This document shows, in pieces, positions 27,601 to 35,996 of a DNA stretch of 64,000 nucleotides. The stretch comes from Lewinellaceae bacterium (GTDB taxonomy: Bacteria; Bacteroidota; Bacteroidia; Chitinophagales; Saprospiraceae): contig JACJYK010000001.1 in NCBI GenBank assembly GCA_020636135.1, positions 1,598,501-1,662,500 on the forward strand, in the 5' to 3' direction. The position numbers were made by a program, and so were the translations under genes. Every line of letters begins with the position of its first letter. Positions within the stretch are counted from its first letter, which is position 1. Under the pieces are notes generated by a model, which did no database searches, had not been told where the DNA came from, and worked only from the letters and a program-made list of their open reading frames with translations.

Positions 27601-28407
27601 ATGGATAAAGTCGCTCTTTGGAAGCAAATCAAACTTAAGTCTTCCATGCTGTGCGTTGGCCTGGATTCGGACGAGTCCAAAATGCCAGAATATTATACCC
27701 TGACCACCCATCCGCAAATTGAATTTAATAAAGCCATCATTGAAGCAACCAAGGATATCGCGGTAGCCTATAAGCTCAATACGGCATTTTATGAAACCAG
27801 AGGTGCGAAAGGCTGGGATGCCATGGAGGAGACCCTCCTGGACATTCCGGATCATTGCCTGAAGATCGCGGATGCAAAACGCGGTGATATTGGAAACACG
27901 TCAACCATGTACGCCAAGGCATTTTTTGACCAGTTAAAGTTTGATGCCATTACCGTTGCTCCCTACATGGGTATTGATTCGGTCAAACCATTTTTGGAAT
28001 TCCATGGAAAATGGATCATCATTCTGGCTGTCACATCCAATGAAGGCAGCAGGAATTTTCAGTTTCAGGAGCTGAAATCCGGGATGCGTTTGTTCGAAGA
28101 GGTGCTGAACACCACTTCCAAATGGGGGACCGATTCCCAGATCATGTATGTGGTCGGTGCGACACATCCGGAAGTGCTGGAAACGGTAAGAAAATTCGTC
28201 CCTGATCACTTTTTGCTGGTACCTGGAGTCGGCGCTCAGGGAGGGGATCTTGATGAGGTAATGCAGCATGGTATAACCGCGACCGGTGGGGTATTGGTCA
28301 ATTCATCGCGGGGAATCCTGTTTGCCGGTGAAGGAGAAGATGCCATACCGGCCGCACGCCGGGAAGCATTGCGCCTTCAACAGATGATGGCTCCTTACAT
28401 TAAGTAA
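27601..28407 (+). CDS. pyrF: Orotidine 5'-phosphate decarboxylase (type 2)
   Basis: This enzyme converts OMP to UMP, the last step of de novo pyrimidine synthesis. The 268 residues match the longer type 2 class. Motifs are MLCVGLDSDESKMP at the N-terminus, AYKLNTAFYE, and the catalytic charged network IADAKRGDIGNT with Asp-Lys-Asp. PGVGAQGGDLDEV precedes the phosphate-binding NSSRGI. It is convergent with the exonuclease/GIY-YIG gene across 8 bp. Confidence 0.97.
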   Translation: MDKVALWKQIKLKSSMLCVGLDSDESKMPEYYTLTTHPQIEFNKAIIEATKDIAVAYKLNTAFYETRGAKGWDAMEETLLDIPDHCLKIADAKRGDIGNTSTMYAKAFFDQLKFDAITVAPYMGIDSVKPFLEFHGKWIIILAVTSNEGSRNFQFQELKSGMRLFEEVLNTTSKWGTDSQIMYVVGATHPEVLETVRKFVPDHFLLVPGVGAQGGDLDEVMQHGITATGGVLVNSSRGILFAGEGEDAIPAARREALRLQQMMAPYIK

Positions 28408-28415
28408 AAATGGGG

Positions 28416-29810
28416 TTAGCCCAGATCGGGCAGTTCGATCTTCTTTTCATATTTGCGTTTATCGAGATAATGCGCCAGGAAGGATTGTAGCTCCGGTCGG
28501 GATGTAACAGGTGTCATATCATCCAAAACCTCTTCAAGATCGAGCGGATATGCCTTATCGCGCCAGCCATATCCAATGATATTTCCATTACGCACATAGA
28601 TGAAACTATATTCATCGCTGGTGCGGCCCGGGTCAGTAAGTAAAAAATGACCGGTAAGCGGCACGAAGAGTTCCTCAAGCGCATGCTCAACGCGAAGGTT
28701 GTAGGTTTCCGGGGTTTCTTCACCGATGCAGGCTCCCAGGCATTTTCCAATGTTATAGGCGAAACAAGGTCCTGTACCTTTCTCAAGTCCCAGTTTGGAA
28801 TAGCACAACTGATAACCATCTGCCAAATGTTTCAAAAATTGCGTGCCATGCTGCCTTACGGTAAAATATTTACTGAATGATCCCTCCTCACCTTCCTTCA
28901 ATTTTCGGATACCGATGTGTTGGTAGCCTAGATCATCGGTAGATGTGTTCACTGTAAAATTTTTAGGCTTTGAACGTTGAGCCCGGTTGATGATGGGATT
29001 ATGCGCTTTTATTTCATTGGATTCCAGGATCAGAGCGATCAGTTCACTACCCGTGATGGTGTATGTGAAATCCCGCACATACTGCTCCATCTGGGTTCCC
29101 TTATTGCTAATCTCTGCAAAGTGCTCAAAGAGCCTTTTCTGGATGTTGATGCTTTTACCTATATAGACGAGTTCCCCATCGCTGTCGTGGAGGTAGTAAA
29201 CCCCGCAGGCTTCTGGTAATTCATGCAGGCGATCCAGGGTAATACCCGGCGGCAGTTTGGACTCCCTGATGCCCTGGTTAACCAGTTGAAGGATTTTCTT
29301 TCCACTTTCCTGCATTTGCAACAGGCGGCTAAGCAATTCAGCCGTTGCATAGGCGTCACCAAATGCCCGATGACGGTTTTTGATTTCAATGCCAAAATGA
29401 CTGGTCAATTTGTCTAGCCCGTAATGTTTCAGTTCGGGAATAAGACGTCGCGATAACCGGGCAGTGCACAATTGTCTCCTGGTGTATGTGTAACCCAGTT
29501 GTTCAAACTCCCGCCGGATAAAGCCATAATCGAAGCGCACATTCTGGGCGACAAATACATGACCTTCTGTCCATTCCACGATATCCCGGGCAACTTCAAA
29601 AAAATAGGGTGCGCCAGCCACCATTTCATCATTGATTCCCGTTATTTGTGTTATGTTATACGGGATGGAACGGCCTGGATTGATGAGTGTGCTGTAATGA
29701 TCGGTGATTTGGTCGTCCTCCATCAGGACGATAGCAATTTCGATGATTCGGTCCCGCTTAACCAATCCACCGGTCGTCTCGATATCAATGACCGCAAACT
29801 TTTTAGACAT
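28416..29810 (-). CDS. DnaQ-like 3'-5' exonuclease fused to a UvrC-type GIY-YIG nuclease domain
   Basis: 464 residues. Residues 1-175 are a DEDDh exonuclease: VIDIETTGG with Asp9 and Glu11, FVAQNVRFDYGF, and the terminal HRAFGDAYAT. Residues about 200-290 are a GIY-YIG domain (GVYYLHDSDGELVYIGKS... KRLFEHF, ILESNEIKAHNP). The rest resembles the UvrC region with GPCFAYNIGKCLGACIG. The RNase H-like nuclease and (HhH)2 of UvrC are missing, so it resembles Cho with a proofreading-type domain. It probably acts in DNA repair by incision and trimming. Its start codon shares a CATG with the divergent NamZ gene. Confidence 0.9.
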   Translation of the reverse strand: MSKKFAVIDIETTGGLVKRDRIIEIAIVLMEDDQITDHYSTLINPGRSIPYNITQITGINDEMVAGAPYFFEVARDIVEWTEGHVFVAQNVRFDYGFIRREFEQLGYTYTRRQLCTARLSRRLIPELKHYGLDKLTSHFGIEIKNRHRAFGDAYATAELLSRLLQMQESGKKILQLVNQGIRESKLPPGITLDRLHELPEACGVYYLHDSDGELVYIGKSINIQKRLFEHFAEISNKGTQMEQYVRDFTYTITGSELIALILESNEIKAHNPIINRAQRSKPKNFTVNTSTDDLGYQHIGIRKLKEGEEGSFSKYFTVRQHGTQFLKHLADGYQLCYSKLGLEKGTGPCFAYNIGKCLGACIGEETPETYNLRVEHALEELFVPLTGHFLLTDPGRTSDEYSFIYVRNGNIIGYGWRDKAYPLDLEEVLDDMTPVTSRPELQSFLAHYLDKRKYEKKIELPDLG

Positions 29811-31047
29811 GAATTTGAAGATACGGTATTCCTGGTTGCTCGCAATTATTACAATGATTTATTATATGAACACCTCCTGCAATCAGGCTAACGGCGCCAC
29901 CCAGGAAGTAGTTCAAGAGGATTTTCTTTCCGATCACTTTGAAGGAGTGATCACTGGCGCTGAGCGTATTCGTATGTATCTGCCTCTGTTGAAAGATAAA
30001 AAGGTGGGCCTGGTGGTCAATCAGTCTTCACTGGTTATGGGTAAACATCTGCTGGATACCCTTTTGGAGCTTGATGTCCAGGTTTCTGCCATTTATACGC
30101 CTGAACATGGATTTCGGGGCGATGCAGACGCCGGTGATCATATAGCCAGCGGCAAGGACGAACGGACAGGTATTCCGATTGTATCCCTCTATGGCGATAA
30201 GCGGAAACCCTCTGCGGAGGATTTTGATCCGGTAGATATCCTGATCTTCGATATCCAGGACGTGGGTGTTCGGTTTTATACCTACGTAGGGACCTTGCAT
30301 TATGTGATGGAGACGGCAGCGGAAACCGGGAAGCCAGTGATTGTCCTGGACCGACCGGACCCAAATGGGCACTACGTTGACGGCAATATCCTGGATACGG
30401 CATACCATTCCTTTGTAGGAATGCATCCGGTGCCGATCGTCCATGGCATGACCATTGGAGAATACGCACAGATGATCAATGGTGAAGGTTGGTTAAAGAA
30501 TGGTGTTCATTGCGAACTGACTGTGATTCCATGCCTCCAGTATGACCATCAGACCAAATACGTTCTGCCGGTCAAGCCATCCCCTAATTTGCCCAATCTG
30601 AGAGCGGTTTTGTTGTATCCCACGTTATGCTTGTTTGAGGGGACGATTATGAGTATTGGCCGGGGTACGGATAAACAGTTTCAGGTACTTGGAAATCCGG
30701 ATTTCAAAGGCAGTTTCTCTTTTACCCCGGAACCGAAACCAGGGGCTCATAATCCAAAACTGGAAGGTGAGTTATGTCACGGCATCGATTTCACCACCAT
30801 GAATGAAGATGATATCCGCCGGTGGAGAAAAGTCGACCTGTCCTATCTTGTGGATGCCTATACCCAATTGAAAGACCATTCCTTTTTCATCGAAAAATCA
30901 TTTGACCGGCTGGCCGGAACGGATGTCCTGCGCAAGCAGATCGAGTCTGGTATGACTTATGATGCGATACGTGCATCCTGGGCCAATGACCTGGAACATT
31001 TTAAGCAGATCCGTAAAAAATACCTGCTGTACACGGATTTTGAATAA
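29809..31047 (+). CDS. DUF1343 exo-beta-N-acetylmuramidase (NamZ-like) lipoprotein
   Basis: 412 residues from the ATG at 29809. The N-terminus has basic residues, a hydrophobic core and Cys24 in YMNTSC, fitting a lipoprotein signal. The body shows DUF1343/NamZ (GH171) signatures: VGLVVNQSS, YTPEHGFRGDADAG, SLYGDKRKPSAEDF, DIQDVGVRFYTYV, VLDRPDPNG and the LPNLRAVLLYPTLCLFEGT stretch. Family enzymes release MurNAc from the ends of peptidoglycan fragments. The ATG is the one whose bases overlap the start of the divergent exonuclease gene. Later ATGs would remove the signal peptide. Confidence 0.9.
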   Translation: MNLKIRYSWLLAIITMIYYMNTSCNQANGATQEVVQEDFLSDHFEGVITGAERIRMYLPLLKDKKVGLVVNQSSLVMGKHLLDTLLELDVQVSAIYTPEHGFRGDADAGDHIASGKDERTGIPIVSLYGDKRKPSAEDFDPVDILIFDIQDVGVRFYTYVGTLHYVMETAAETGKPVIVLDRPDPNGHYVDGNILDTAYHSFVGMHPVPIVHGMTIGEYAQMINGEGWLKNGVHCELTVIPCLQYDHQTKYVLPVKPSPNLPNLRAVLLYPTLCLFEGTIMSIGRGTDKQFQVLGNPDFKGSFSFTPEPKPGAHNPKLEGELCHGIDFTTMNEDDIRRWRKVDLSYLVDAYTQLKDHSFFIEKSFDRLAGTDVLRKQIESGMTYDAIRASWANDLEHFKQIRKKYLLYTDFE

Positions 31048-31060
31048 AGAGAATTTCAGG

Positions 31061-32014
31061 TTAGGTGCGGTCGATTAAATGATATCTGTACACGAATTTG
31101 GGGTAGAAATAAAGCACTTTATAAGCATCACTGCCAGACTTGATCTCCAGGCCCACTCTTGGTGAGTTGGGTTCCGGTATCAGGCGAACCTGTAATTGTT
31201 TTGCGGTAAGATCATTGTAAAAGTAGGAAGCTACCCGGCACCAGACTTCAATCTCTTTAGGCTGAACCAGTAATTGGTCTGTTGAATCCTGAAAAAAGGT
31301 CGCAATCGGGACCTTAAGTTTTTTCTCGGTAAAAACATCGGTACGGCCCCGGACAGTGACCTGGATAGGCTGAACAGAAACGTTCGCATAATTGGAGCTG
31401 TAAGGCTTCCCGGTCAGCAGGAAAGGTCCGGGTTGACTGATCGCTTCTTCAAGCTGCAATGGCCAACTACGGATGGTGTCCAGGATGGATACCGGACCGG
31501 AGATCACAATGCTGTCCGGGTCCAATTGCAGCTTGCCGGCAAGTTGTGTGGTGGCAGGAACATGCAATGCTTTGGGTAGAGAAAGTGGAATAAGTCTGGT
31601 TGATGCGGGCACAAGAAAGACACGGATGCCTTCATCCAAAATGTCAAAATGAATTCCGGTGGAACCTGGGTTGAATTGATTGTTCAGCATGTAAGCCAGG
31701 TCCGCCTTGGTCAGGAATTGATTTTCTACAGATTTAAGGGTCACCGCTAATGATGCGGGTAACAAACGGTGGACATTACGGACCAGATCCCAGCCCTCAC
31801 CGCGGATGGTAACCTGGATATGAGCTGGATTGGACTGATCACTCAGGAAACCAACCGGCACCTGATATTCAATGGGTAATTCGACCGTTTTTTCCGCTGT
31901 ACGATTTAAACTGATCAATAGCCACCATAACAGTGCAATGGCTACAAAAAGGATGAATATAAATCGGTCTGAACGCCAGAAATCACTCCGGACTAGACTC
32001 TTCTTTTGAGGCAT
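31061..32014 (-). CDS. YbbR-like (CdaR-type) domain protein
   Basis: 317 residues with one N-terminal membrane helix (about 18-38, FIFILFVAIALLWWLLIS) followed by extracytoplasmic YbbR-like repeats. Examples are VELPIEYQVPVGF, VTIRGEGWDLV, LDPDSIVISGPVSILDTI and IQVTVRGRTDVF. In Firmicutes CdaR regulates the diadenylate cyclase CdaA. Here no cyclase gene is adjacent and the role is unknown. The start overlaps yajC by 32 nt, forming the DUF1573-yajC-YbbR order common in Bacteroidota. It is convergent with NamZ. Confidence 0.85.
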   Translation of the reverse strand: MPQKKSLVRSDFWRSDRFIFILFVAIALLWWLLISLNRTAEKTVELPIEYQVPVGFLSDQSNPAHIQVTIRGEGWDLVRNVHRLLPASLAVTLKSVENQFLTKADLAYMLNNQFNPGSTGIHFDILDEGIRVFLVPASTRLIPLSLPKALHVPATTQLAGKLQLDPDSIVISGPVSILDTIRSWPLQLEEAISQPGPFLLTGKPYSSNYANVSVQPIQVTVRGRTDVFTEKKLKVPIATFFQDSTDQLLVQPKEIEVWCRVASYFYNDLTAKQLQVRLIPEPNSPRVGLEIKSGSDAYKVLYFYPKFVYRYHLIDRT

Positions 32015-32330
32015 GACGGCTGAGGTAACTGTCAGTCATTTCTTTGGATAAAGCCACTTTAAGGATACGGATAAAGGTCTTCTGATCAATCTGTAAGGTT
32101 ATGACCTCTCCTTCTATTTTGTTGATACGCCCGATGATGCCGGCATTGGTCACCACCTCGCTGCCTTTTTCAAGACCGCCGATGAATTTATTCTGTTCTT
32201 TCTGCTTTTTGGCCTGAGGCCGGATCATAAAGAAATACAGAACAACAAAAATAAGGAGAAGTGGAAACAGGCTTCCGATAATGCTTGGGCTACCGGCCGC
32301 CTGAAGTAAAATAGCTAAGATTGGATTCAT
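31983..32330 (-). CDS. yajC: Preprotein translocase subunit YajC
   Basis: 115 residues with the YajC plan: a short N-terminal tail, a single membrane helix at about 18-36 (GSLFPLLLIFVVLYFFMIRPQ), then a basic cytoplasmic domain with IRPQAKKQKE, LEKGSEVVTNAGIIGRI and ITLQIDQ. YajC associates with SecDF and SecYEG during protein export. It begins 6 bp after the DUF1573 gene and overlaps the YbbR gene by 32 nt, so the three are one operon. Confidence 0.95.
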   Translation of the reverse strand: MNPILAILLQAAGSPSIIGSLFPLLLIFVVLYFFMIRPQAKKQKEQNKFIGGLEKGSEVVTNAGIIGRINKIEGEVITLQIDQKTFIRILKVALSKEMTDSYLSRHASKEESSPE

Positions 32331-32336
32331 ATATGG

Positions 32337-32810
32337 TTATTGTTGACTTGGTTCTACGTATCCTATCAGGAAAATATTCCTAATGTTCGGAATGCCGTTT
32401 ATCGTCACAAAAATAGTTTTATTTTGAGAATAACGCTGCCCTTCCGAGTTGAATACCAGTTGCAGGGAACCGTGTCCTCCGGACGCGATCGGTTCTTTTG
32501 GCCACTCAACCCCGGTACAGCCGCAGTGAGACCGTACATCGGAAATAACCAGGGGCTGGACCCCGGTGTTGGTAAAATCCACTGGTATTGTCAAACGGGT
32601 GCCCTCACGAATGGTGTCAATGTCAATGGTATCTGTGGCAAACCGGATATTTGCCATTTGGTCTGCCAGGATCCGTCCCTGCTCATCTTGCGGGATCCCA
32701 ATGGTAGCCAGGATTCCGGTATAGTTCGACTGAAAGCCTGGTTCCGGCCCGGATTGACAGGAAAATGCAAACATCGCAATCCATAAAGGAATATGTAACT
32801 TACGCCGCAT
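32337..32810 (-). CDS. DUF1573 domain lipoprotein
   Basis: 157 residues from the ATG at 32810, chosen because it gives a lipoprotein signal (RRKLHIPLWIAMFAFSC, lipidated Cys18). A longer frame to 32840 would overlap the divergent aroK start. Residues about 50-150 form a DUF1573 Ig-like domain with IPVDFTNTG, the cysteine pair in SHCGCTGVEWP, and the IFVTINGI strand. These domains are frequent in Bacteroidota and have no assigned function. It heads the yajC operon. Confidence 0.85.
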   Translation of the reverse strand: MRRKLHIPLWIAMFAFSCQSGPEPGFQSNYTGILATIGIPQDEQGRILADQMANIRFATDTIDIDTIREGTRLTIPVDFTNTGVQPLVISDVRSHCGCTGVEWPKEPIASGGHGSLQLVFNSEGQRYSQNKTIFVTINGIPNIRNIFLIGYVEPSQQ

Positions 32811-32831
32811 GCTGCAAAGGTATTGGAAATC

Positions 32832-33401
32832 ATGACACATTTGAGCGTGGAGAAGAAACCATATATCCTCATCGGGTACATGGGCAGTGGCAAAAGTTAC
32901 GTTTGCAAACGATTGGGTGCTGCCATGAATTTACATTGGGTTGATCTGGATGATGTCATCGAGGCAAAGGCCGGAAAGTCCATCTCTGAAATTTTCGCCG
33001 ATGACGGCCATGATGCTTTTCGTATTCTGGAGCATAATTGCCTGAATGAATTACTACGCACCAGAGAATATGATCTGATTTCTTCCGGCGGTGGTGCCCC
33101 CTGCTATCTGGGGAATATGGATCTCATGAATGCCAAAGCAATCACCATTTATTTACGACGCAAGGCTGAGGATATCCTGAAATACGTGTTGCCAGGTATT
33201 GGCCACCGGCCTCTGTTGGCAGGGAAAAGCGAAGCCGAGGTCATCACATTTATTGCAGAAACCCTGGAGGAAAGAGAACCCTTTTACCGGCAGGCACAAT
33301 ACATTCTGGAAGGTTATGAATCTCAGGATTTACTGGATAAGGTGGCTTCCATCATCCATCAAAATGGCCTTCCACTCCGGACTACTGAACCGCAGGAATA
33401 G
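32832..33401 (+). CDS. aroK: Shikimate kinase
   Basis: This enzyme phosphorylates shikimate at the 3-hydroxyl with ATP, the step before EPSP synthase and chorismate synthase. 189 residues from the ATG at 32832. Walker A is GYMGSGKS (about 15-22), VDLDDVIEAKAGKSISEIF carries the shikimate-binding Asp, SSGGGAPC matches the GGG motif, and RPLL sits in the lid. It is divergent from the DUF1573-yajC operon and overlaps the 3' end of the convergent subtilase gene by 20 nt. Confidence 0.95.
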   Translation: MTHLSVEKKPYILIGYMGSGKSYVCKRLGAAMNLHWVDLDDVIEAKAGKSISEIFADDGHDAFRILEHNCLNELLRTREYDLISSGGGAPCYLGNMDLMNAKAITIYLRRKAEDILKYVLPGIGHRPLLAGKSEAEVITFIAETLEEREPFYRQAQYILEGYESQDLLDKVASIIHQNGLPLRTTEPQE

Positions 33402-34878
33402 TAGCCATTAATGATGCAATAGCTTTATTGGGTTGGATCAATGTTCCATTTTTGGTCGACTGGGGTGTACTCAATCCGGTCTCCTGCAGCAATTCAAAGG
33501 CATCTTTGGTCGTCAGGTCAGGTTCCAGGCTTTTCATCAATGCGATCACACCGGCTACCTGTGGTGTTGCCATAGAGGTCCCACTGTAGTTTGCATACTT
33601 ATTTTTAGGGATGGGCGCCAGTATATCAACACCGGGAGCTGCCAGGCCGAATTGAATGCCTTCCAGGGTGTTGGCGAATGCGGGTTTGGTCAGGTCCGAC
33701 TGGATTGCGGTTACCGTTATAACTCCCGGAACATTGGCAGGAGTCACCAGGGTCGCCGAACCGCCGTCATTCCCGGCGGCAACCACTACTATGGTTCCTT
33801 TTTTATTGGCATATTTTACAGCTTCCTCGTAAAGACGCTGTTTTTCATCTGAACTGCGTCCTCCCAGTGACATGGAGATAACGTCTGCTCCCTGATTGGC
33901 AGCGTCAATCATCCCCTGAATAATGGTTTGTTGAGTTCCCCCGCCAAAAAAGTTAAGCACCTTAATACTGGTGACCGTAAAAAATGATGGTCCCGGATCC
34001 ATCGAAGCCCCACCGGTTTGGTTATTGGTTACCGCAGCTGCAACGCCGGCACAATGCGTACCATGGCCCTGGTCATCCGACTCATCTTCCTTGCGCCAGG
34101 AGGTATAATTGGGGCTAAGGTCTTCGTGTTTACTGTCCACTCCGGTGTCCAGGATGAATAGTCTGGCCGATTTCCCGGGATGTGCGGATTGCAAAGAAGC
34201 CTGTAGATCTCCGATCTGTTGCTGATCCAAATGCCATTGTCTGGCGAGGAGTGGATCGTTGGACCATTGCATGGATGGCTGGATCTCTGAGTGGCCGGTC
34301 ATTGGCTTGAAAAAGGCATAATATTCGTTTTGGTCGATCCATTGTACACCGGAAATACGCTGCAAACGGTGCTGTAAGGAGTGAGTGCTCTGCCAGGGGA
34401 GGTAATGCAGGTTGATTTTATAATAGTGTGCCAAAGGACTTTCACTGTCTGTAACTTCAAAGGCAGGAGTTATGGATGCCAGATTAAATCCCAGCCGGCT
34501 CTTGATGGTTTCCGGATTCATGTCATCGCTGATCTGAACCAGAAGTTCACCTTTTGGATCCAGGCGCGGTAATTTCCGGTCTTGCAGGACCCACGCCAAT
34601 AAACACATCCCAATTGGCACCAGCCATTTGGTGTAGCGAAGCTTTCTCCACAGATAGAAGAGCTGAGAACCGATACCCAATGATAACAACAGAAGTATCG
34701 TGCGGCCAGGGTGAAATAATTCCGGCGATTCGAACCATTGCCCCATCAATCCTATCAACCAGAGTATCAGGGATCCAAAAAATGTGTACCGCATCTGATG
34801 ATGTCTCTGGCGATAGGGTGGGGTAATCCGCCATGTGAACAGCGTCACAAAACACAATATCCAAAATAATGTTACCAT
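33382..34878 (-). CDS. Membrane-anchored subtilisin-like (S8) serine peptidase
   Basis: 498 residues. About four hydrophobic segments lie in the first 100 residues (2-17, 31-47, 60-77, 83-99). A spacer follows, then the catalytic S8 domain from about 215. The triad is intact: Asp244 in FILDTGVDSKHEDL, His272 in GHGTHCAG, and Ser435 in YSGTSMATPQVAG, with Asn370 in AAGND as the oxyanion residue. The polytopic N-terminus is unusual, since most S8 enzymes are secreted with a single signal peptide. There is no obvious propeptide inhibitor fold or C-terminal sorting domain. Its substrate is unknown. Confidence 0.9.
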   Translation of the reverse strand: MVTLFWILCFVTLFTWRITPPYRQRHHQMRYTFFGSLILWLIGLMGQWFESPELFHPGRTILLLLSLGIGSQLFYLWRKLRYTKWLVPIGMCLLAWVLQDRKLPRLDPKGELLVQISDDMNPETIKSRLGFNLASITPAFEVTDSESPLAHYYKINLHYLPWQSTHSLQHRLQRISGVQWIDQNEYYAFFKPMTGHSEIQPSMQWSNDPLLARQWHLDQQQIGDLQASLQSAHPGKSARLFILDTGVDSKHEDLSPNYTSWRKEDESDDQGHGTHCAGVAAAVTNNQTGGASMDPGPSFFTVTSIKVLNFFGGGTQQTIIQGMIDAANQGADVISMSLGGRSSDEKQRLYEEAVKYANKKGTIVVVAAGNDGGSATLVTPANVPGVITVTAIQSDLTKPAFANTLEGIQFGLAAPGVDILAPIPKNKYANYSGTSMATPQVAGVIALMKSLEPDLTTKDAFELLQETGLSTPQSTKNGTLIQPNKAIASLMATIPAVQ

Positions 34879-34994
34879 AGGAACCTAATCTACGCGATGA
34901 TCACGCGATATGTCCATCCATTCGGATCAATCGGGTTGATTCATCGACTAATAGATTCAATTCATATTACTAGGAATAAAGTTTCATTTTCAAT

Positions 34995-35002
34995 TATTTT
35001 TG
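34995..35002 (+). promoter_or_regulatory. -7-like element TATTTTTG upstream of trxB
   Basis: An exact TAnnTTTG match 18 bp before the trxB start codon, in an AT-rich stretch. No clear -33 TTTG is present. Confidence 0.43.
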
Positions 35003-35020
35003 ACCCTTCAATAAAACAAT

Positions 35021-35968
35021 ATGAGTACCGCACCTGAAAAAATGCTTTGCCTGATTATTGGTTCTGGCCCGGCAGGATATACTGCAGCCATCTACGCGGC
35101 AAGAGCGAATATGTCACCTGTCCTGTATACCGGAATGCAACCGGGAGGCCAGCTGACCATAACAACGGACGTGGAGAACTATCCGGGTTATCCGGACGGG
35201 ATCCTGGGACCTGAGATGATGGAAGATTTACGCAAACAGGCCGAGCGTTTTGGTACCGAGGTCCGTTATGAGTTGATTTCTAAAGTGGACTTCAGCGGAC
35301 CAGTTCATAAAGCCTGGACCGATAGTGGAAATGAGATTCATGCAGAAAGTGTGATCATTGCTACCGGAGCCAGTGCTAAATGGCTGGGCATCCCCTCCGA
35401 GCAGACCTATATGAATAAAGGGGTGTCCGCTTGTGCTGTTTGCGATGGTTTCTTCTTCAGAAATATGGAGGTTGCTGTTGTTGGCGGTGGAGACACAGCC
35501 GCTGAAGAAGCTTCTTATCTGTCCAAATTGTGTCCGAAAGTACATCTATTGGTACGCCGGGATGAGATGAGGGCTTCCAAGATCATGCAGGAACGGGTAT
35601 TAAATAACCCGAAGATTGTCGTCCATTGGAATACGGAAGTGAAAGAAATCAAGGGTGTAGATGAGGTGGTGGATTCGGTTGTCGTTTTCAACAACCAAAC
35701 CAAAGCTGAAACTGAATTGCCGGTAAAGGGATTTTTTATTGCCATCGGACATAAACCAAATACGGAGATCTTCGAAGGATGGCTGGATATGGATGAAACC
35801 AGATATCTGGTGACCCAGGGTAAATCAACAAGAACCAACATTCCCGGTGTATTTGCCAGCGGAGATGCTCAGGATAAAACCTACCGCCAAGCTGTAACCG
35901 CAGCCGGAACCGGATGCATGGCAGCCCTTGATGCGGAAAGGTATCTGACCGAGCGGGGTAAACTTTGA
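35021..35968 (+). CDS. trxB: Thioredoxin-disulfide reductase
   Basis: An FAD enzyme that reduces thioredoxin with NADPH. 315 residues, standard length. The FAD-binding GSGPAGYTAAIYAARA is at about 15-29, the redox pair CAVCDG has Cys138 and Cys141, the NADPH-binding stretch is VVGGGDTAAEEASYL, and the C-terminal FASGDAQDKTYRQAVTAAGTG is complete. It is followed after 28 bp by fbaA, and the gap contains a 14-bp perfect palindrome. Confidence 0.97.
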   Translation: MSTAPEKMLCLIIGSGPAGYTAAIYAARANMSPVLYTGMQPGGQLTITTDVENYPGYPDGILGPEMMEDLRKQAERFGTEVRYELISKVDFSGPVHKAWTDSGNEIHAESVIIATGASAKWLGIPSEQTYMNKGVSACAVCDGFFFRNMEVAVVGGGDTAAEEASYLSKLCPKVHLLVRRDEMRASKIMQERVLNNPKIVVHWNTEVKEIKGVDEVVDSVVVFNNQTKAETELPVKGFFIAIGHKPNTEIFEGWLDMDETRYLVTQGKSTRTNIPGVFASGDAQDKTYRQAVTAAGTGCMAALDAERYLTERGKL

Positions 35969-35973
35969 TAGTA

Positions 35974-35987
35974 ATTAATCGATTAAT
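35974..35987. promoter_or_regulatory. Perfect 14-bp palindrome ATTAATCGATTAAT
   Basis: It lies in the 28-bp gap between trxB and fbaA, 9 bp before the fbaA start. The size and symmetry fit a dimeric regulator site. It is too AT-rich and short to be a convincing terminator. Confidence 0.4.
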
Positions 35988-35996
35988 CTAAGCAAT

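Noticed and set aside
32815..32822. TACCTTTG -7-like match upstream of the DUF1573 gene
   Set aside because: It is only 5 bp from the chosen ATG, so transcription would start at or inside the start codon. No -33 box is visible.
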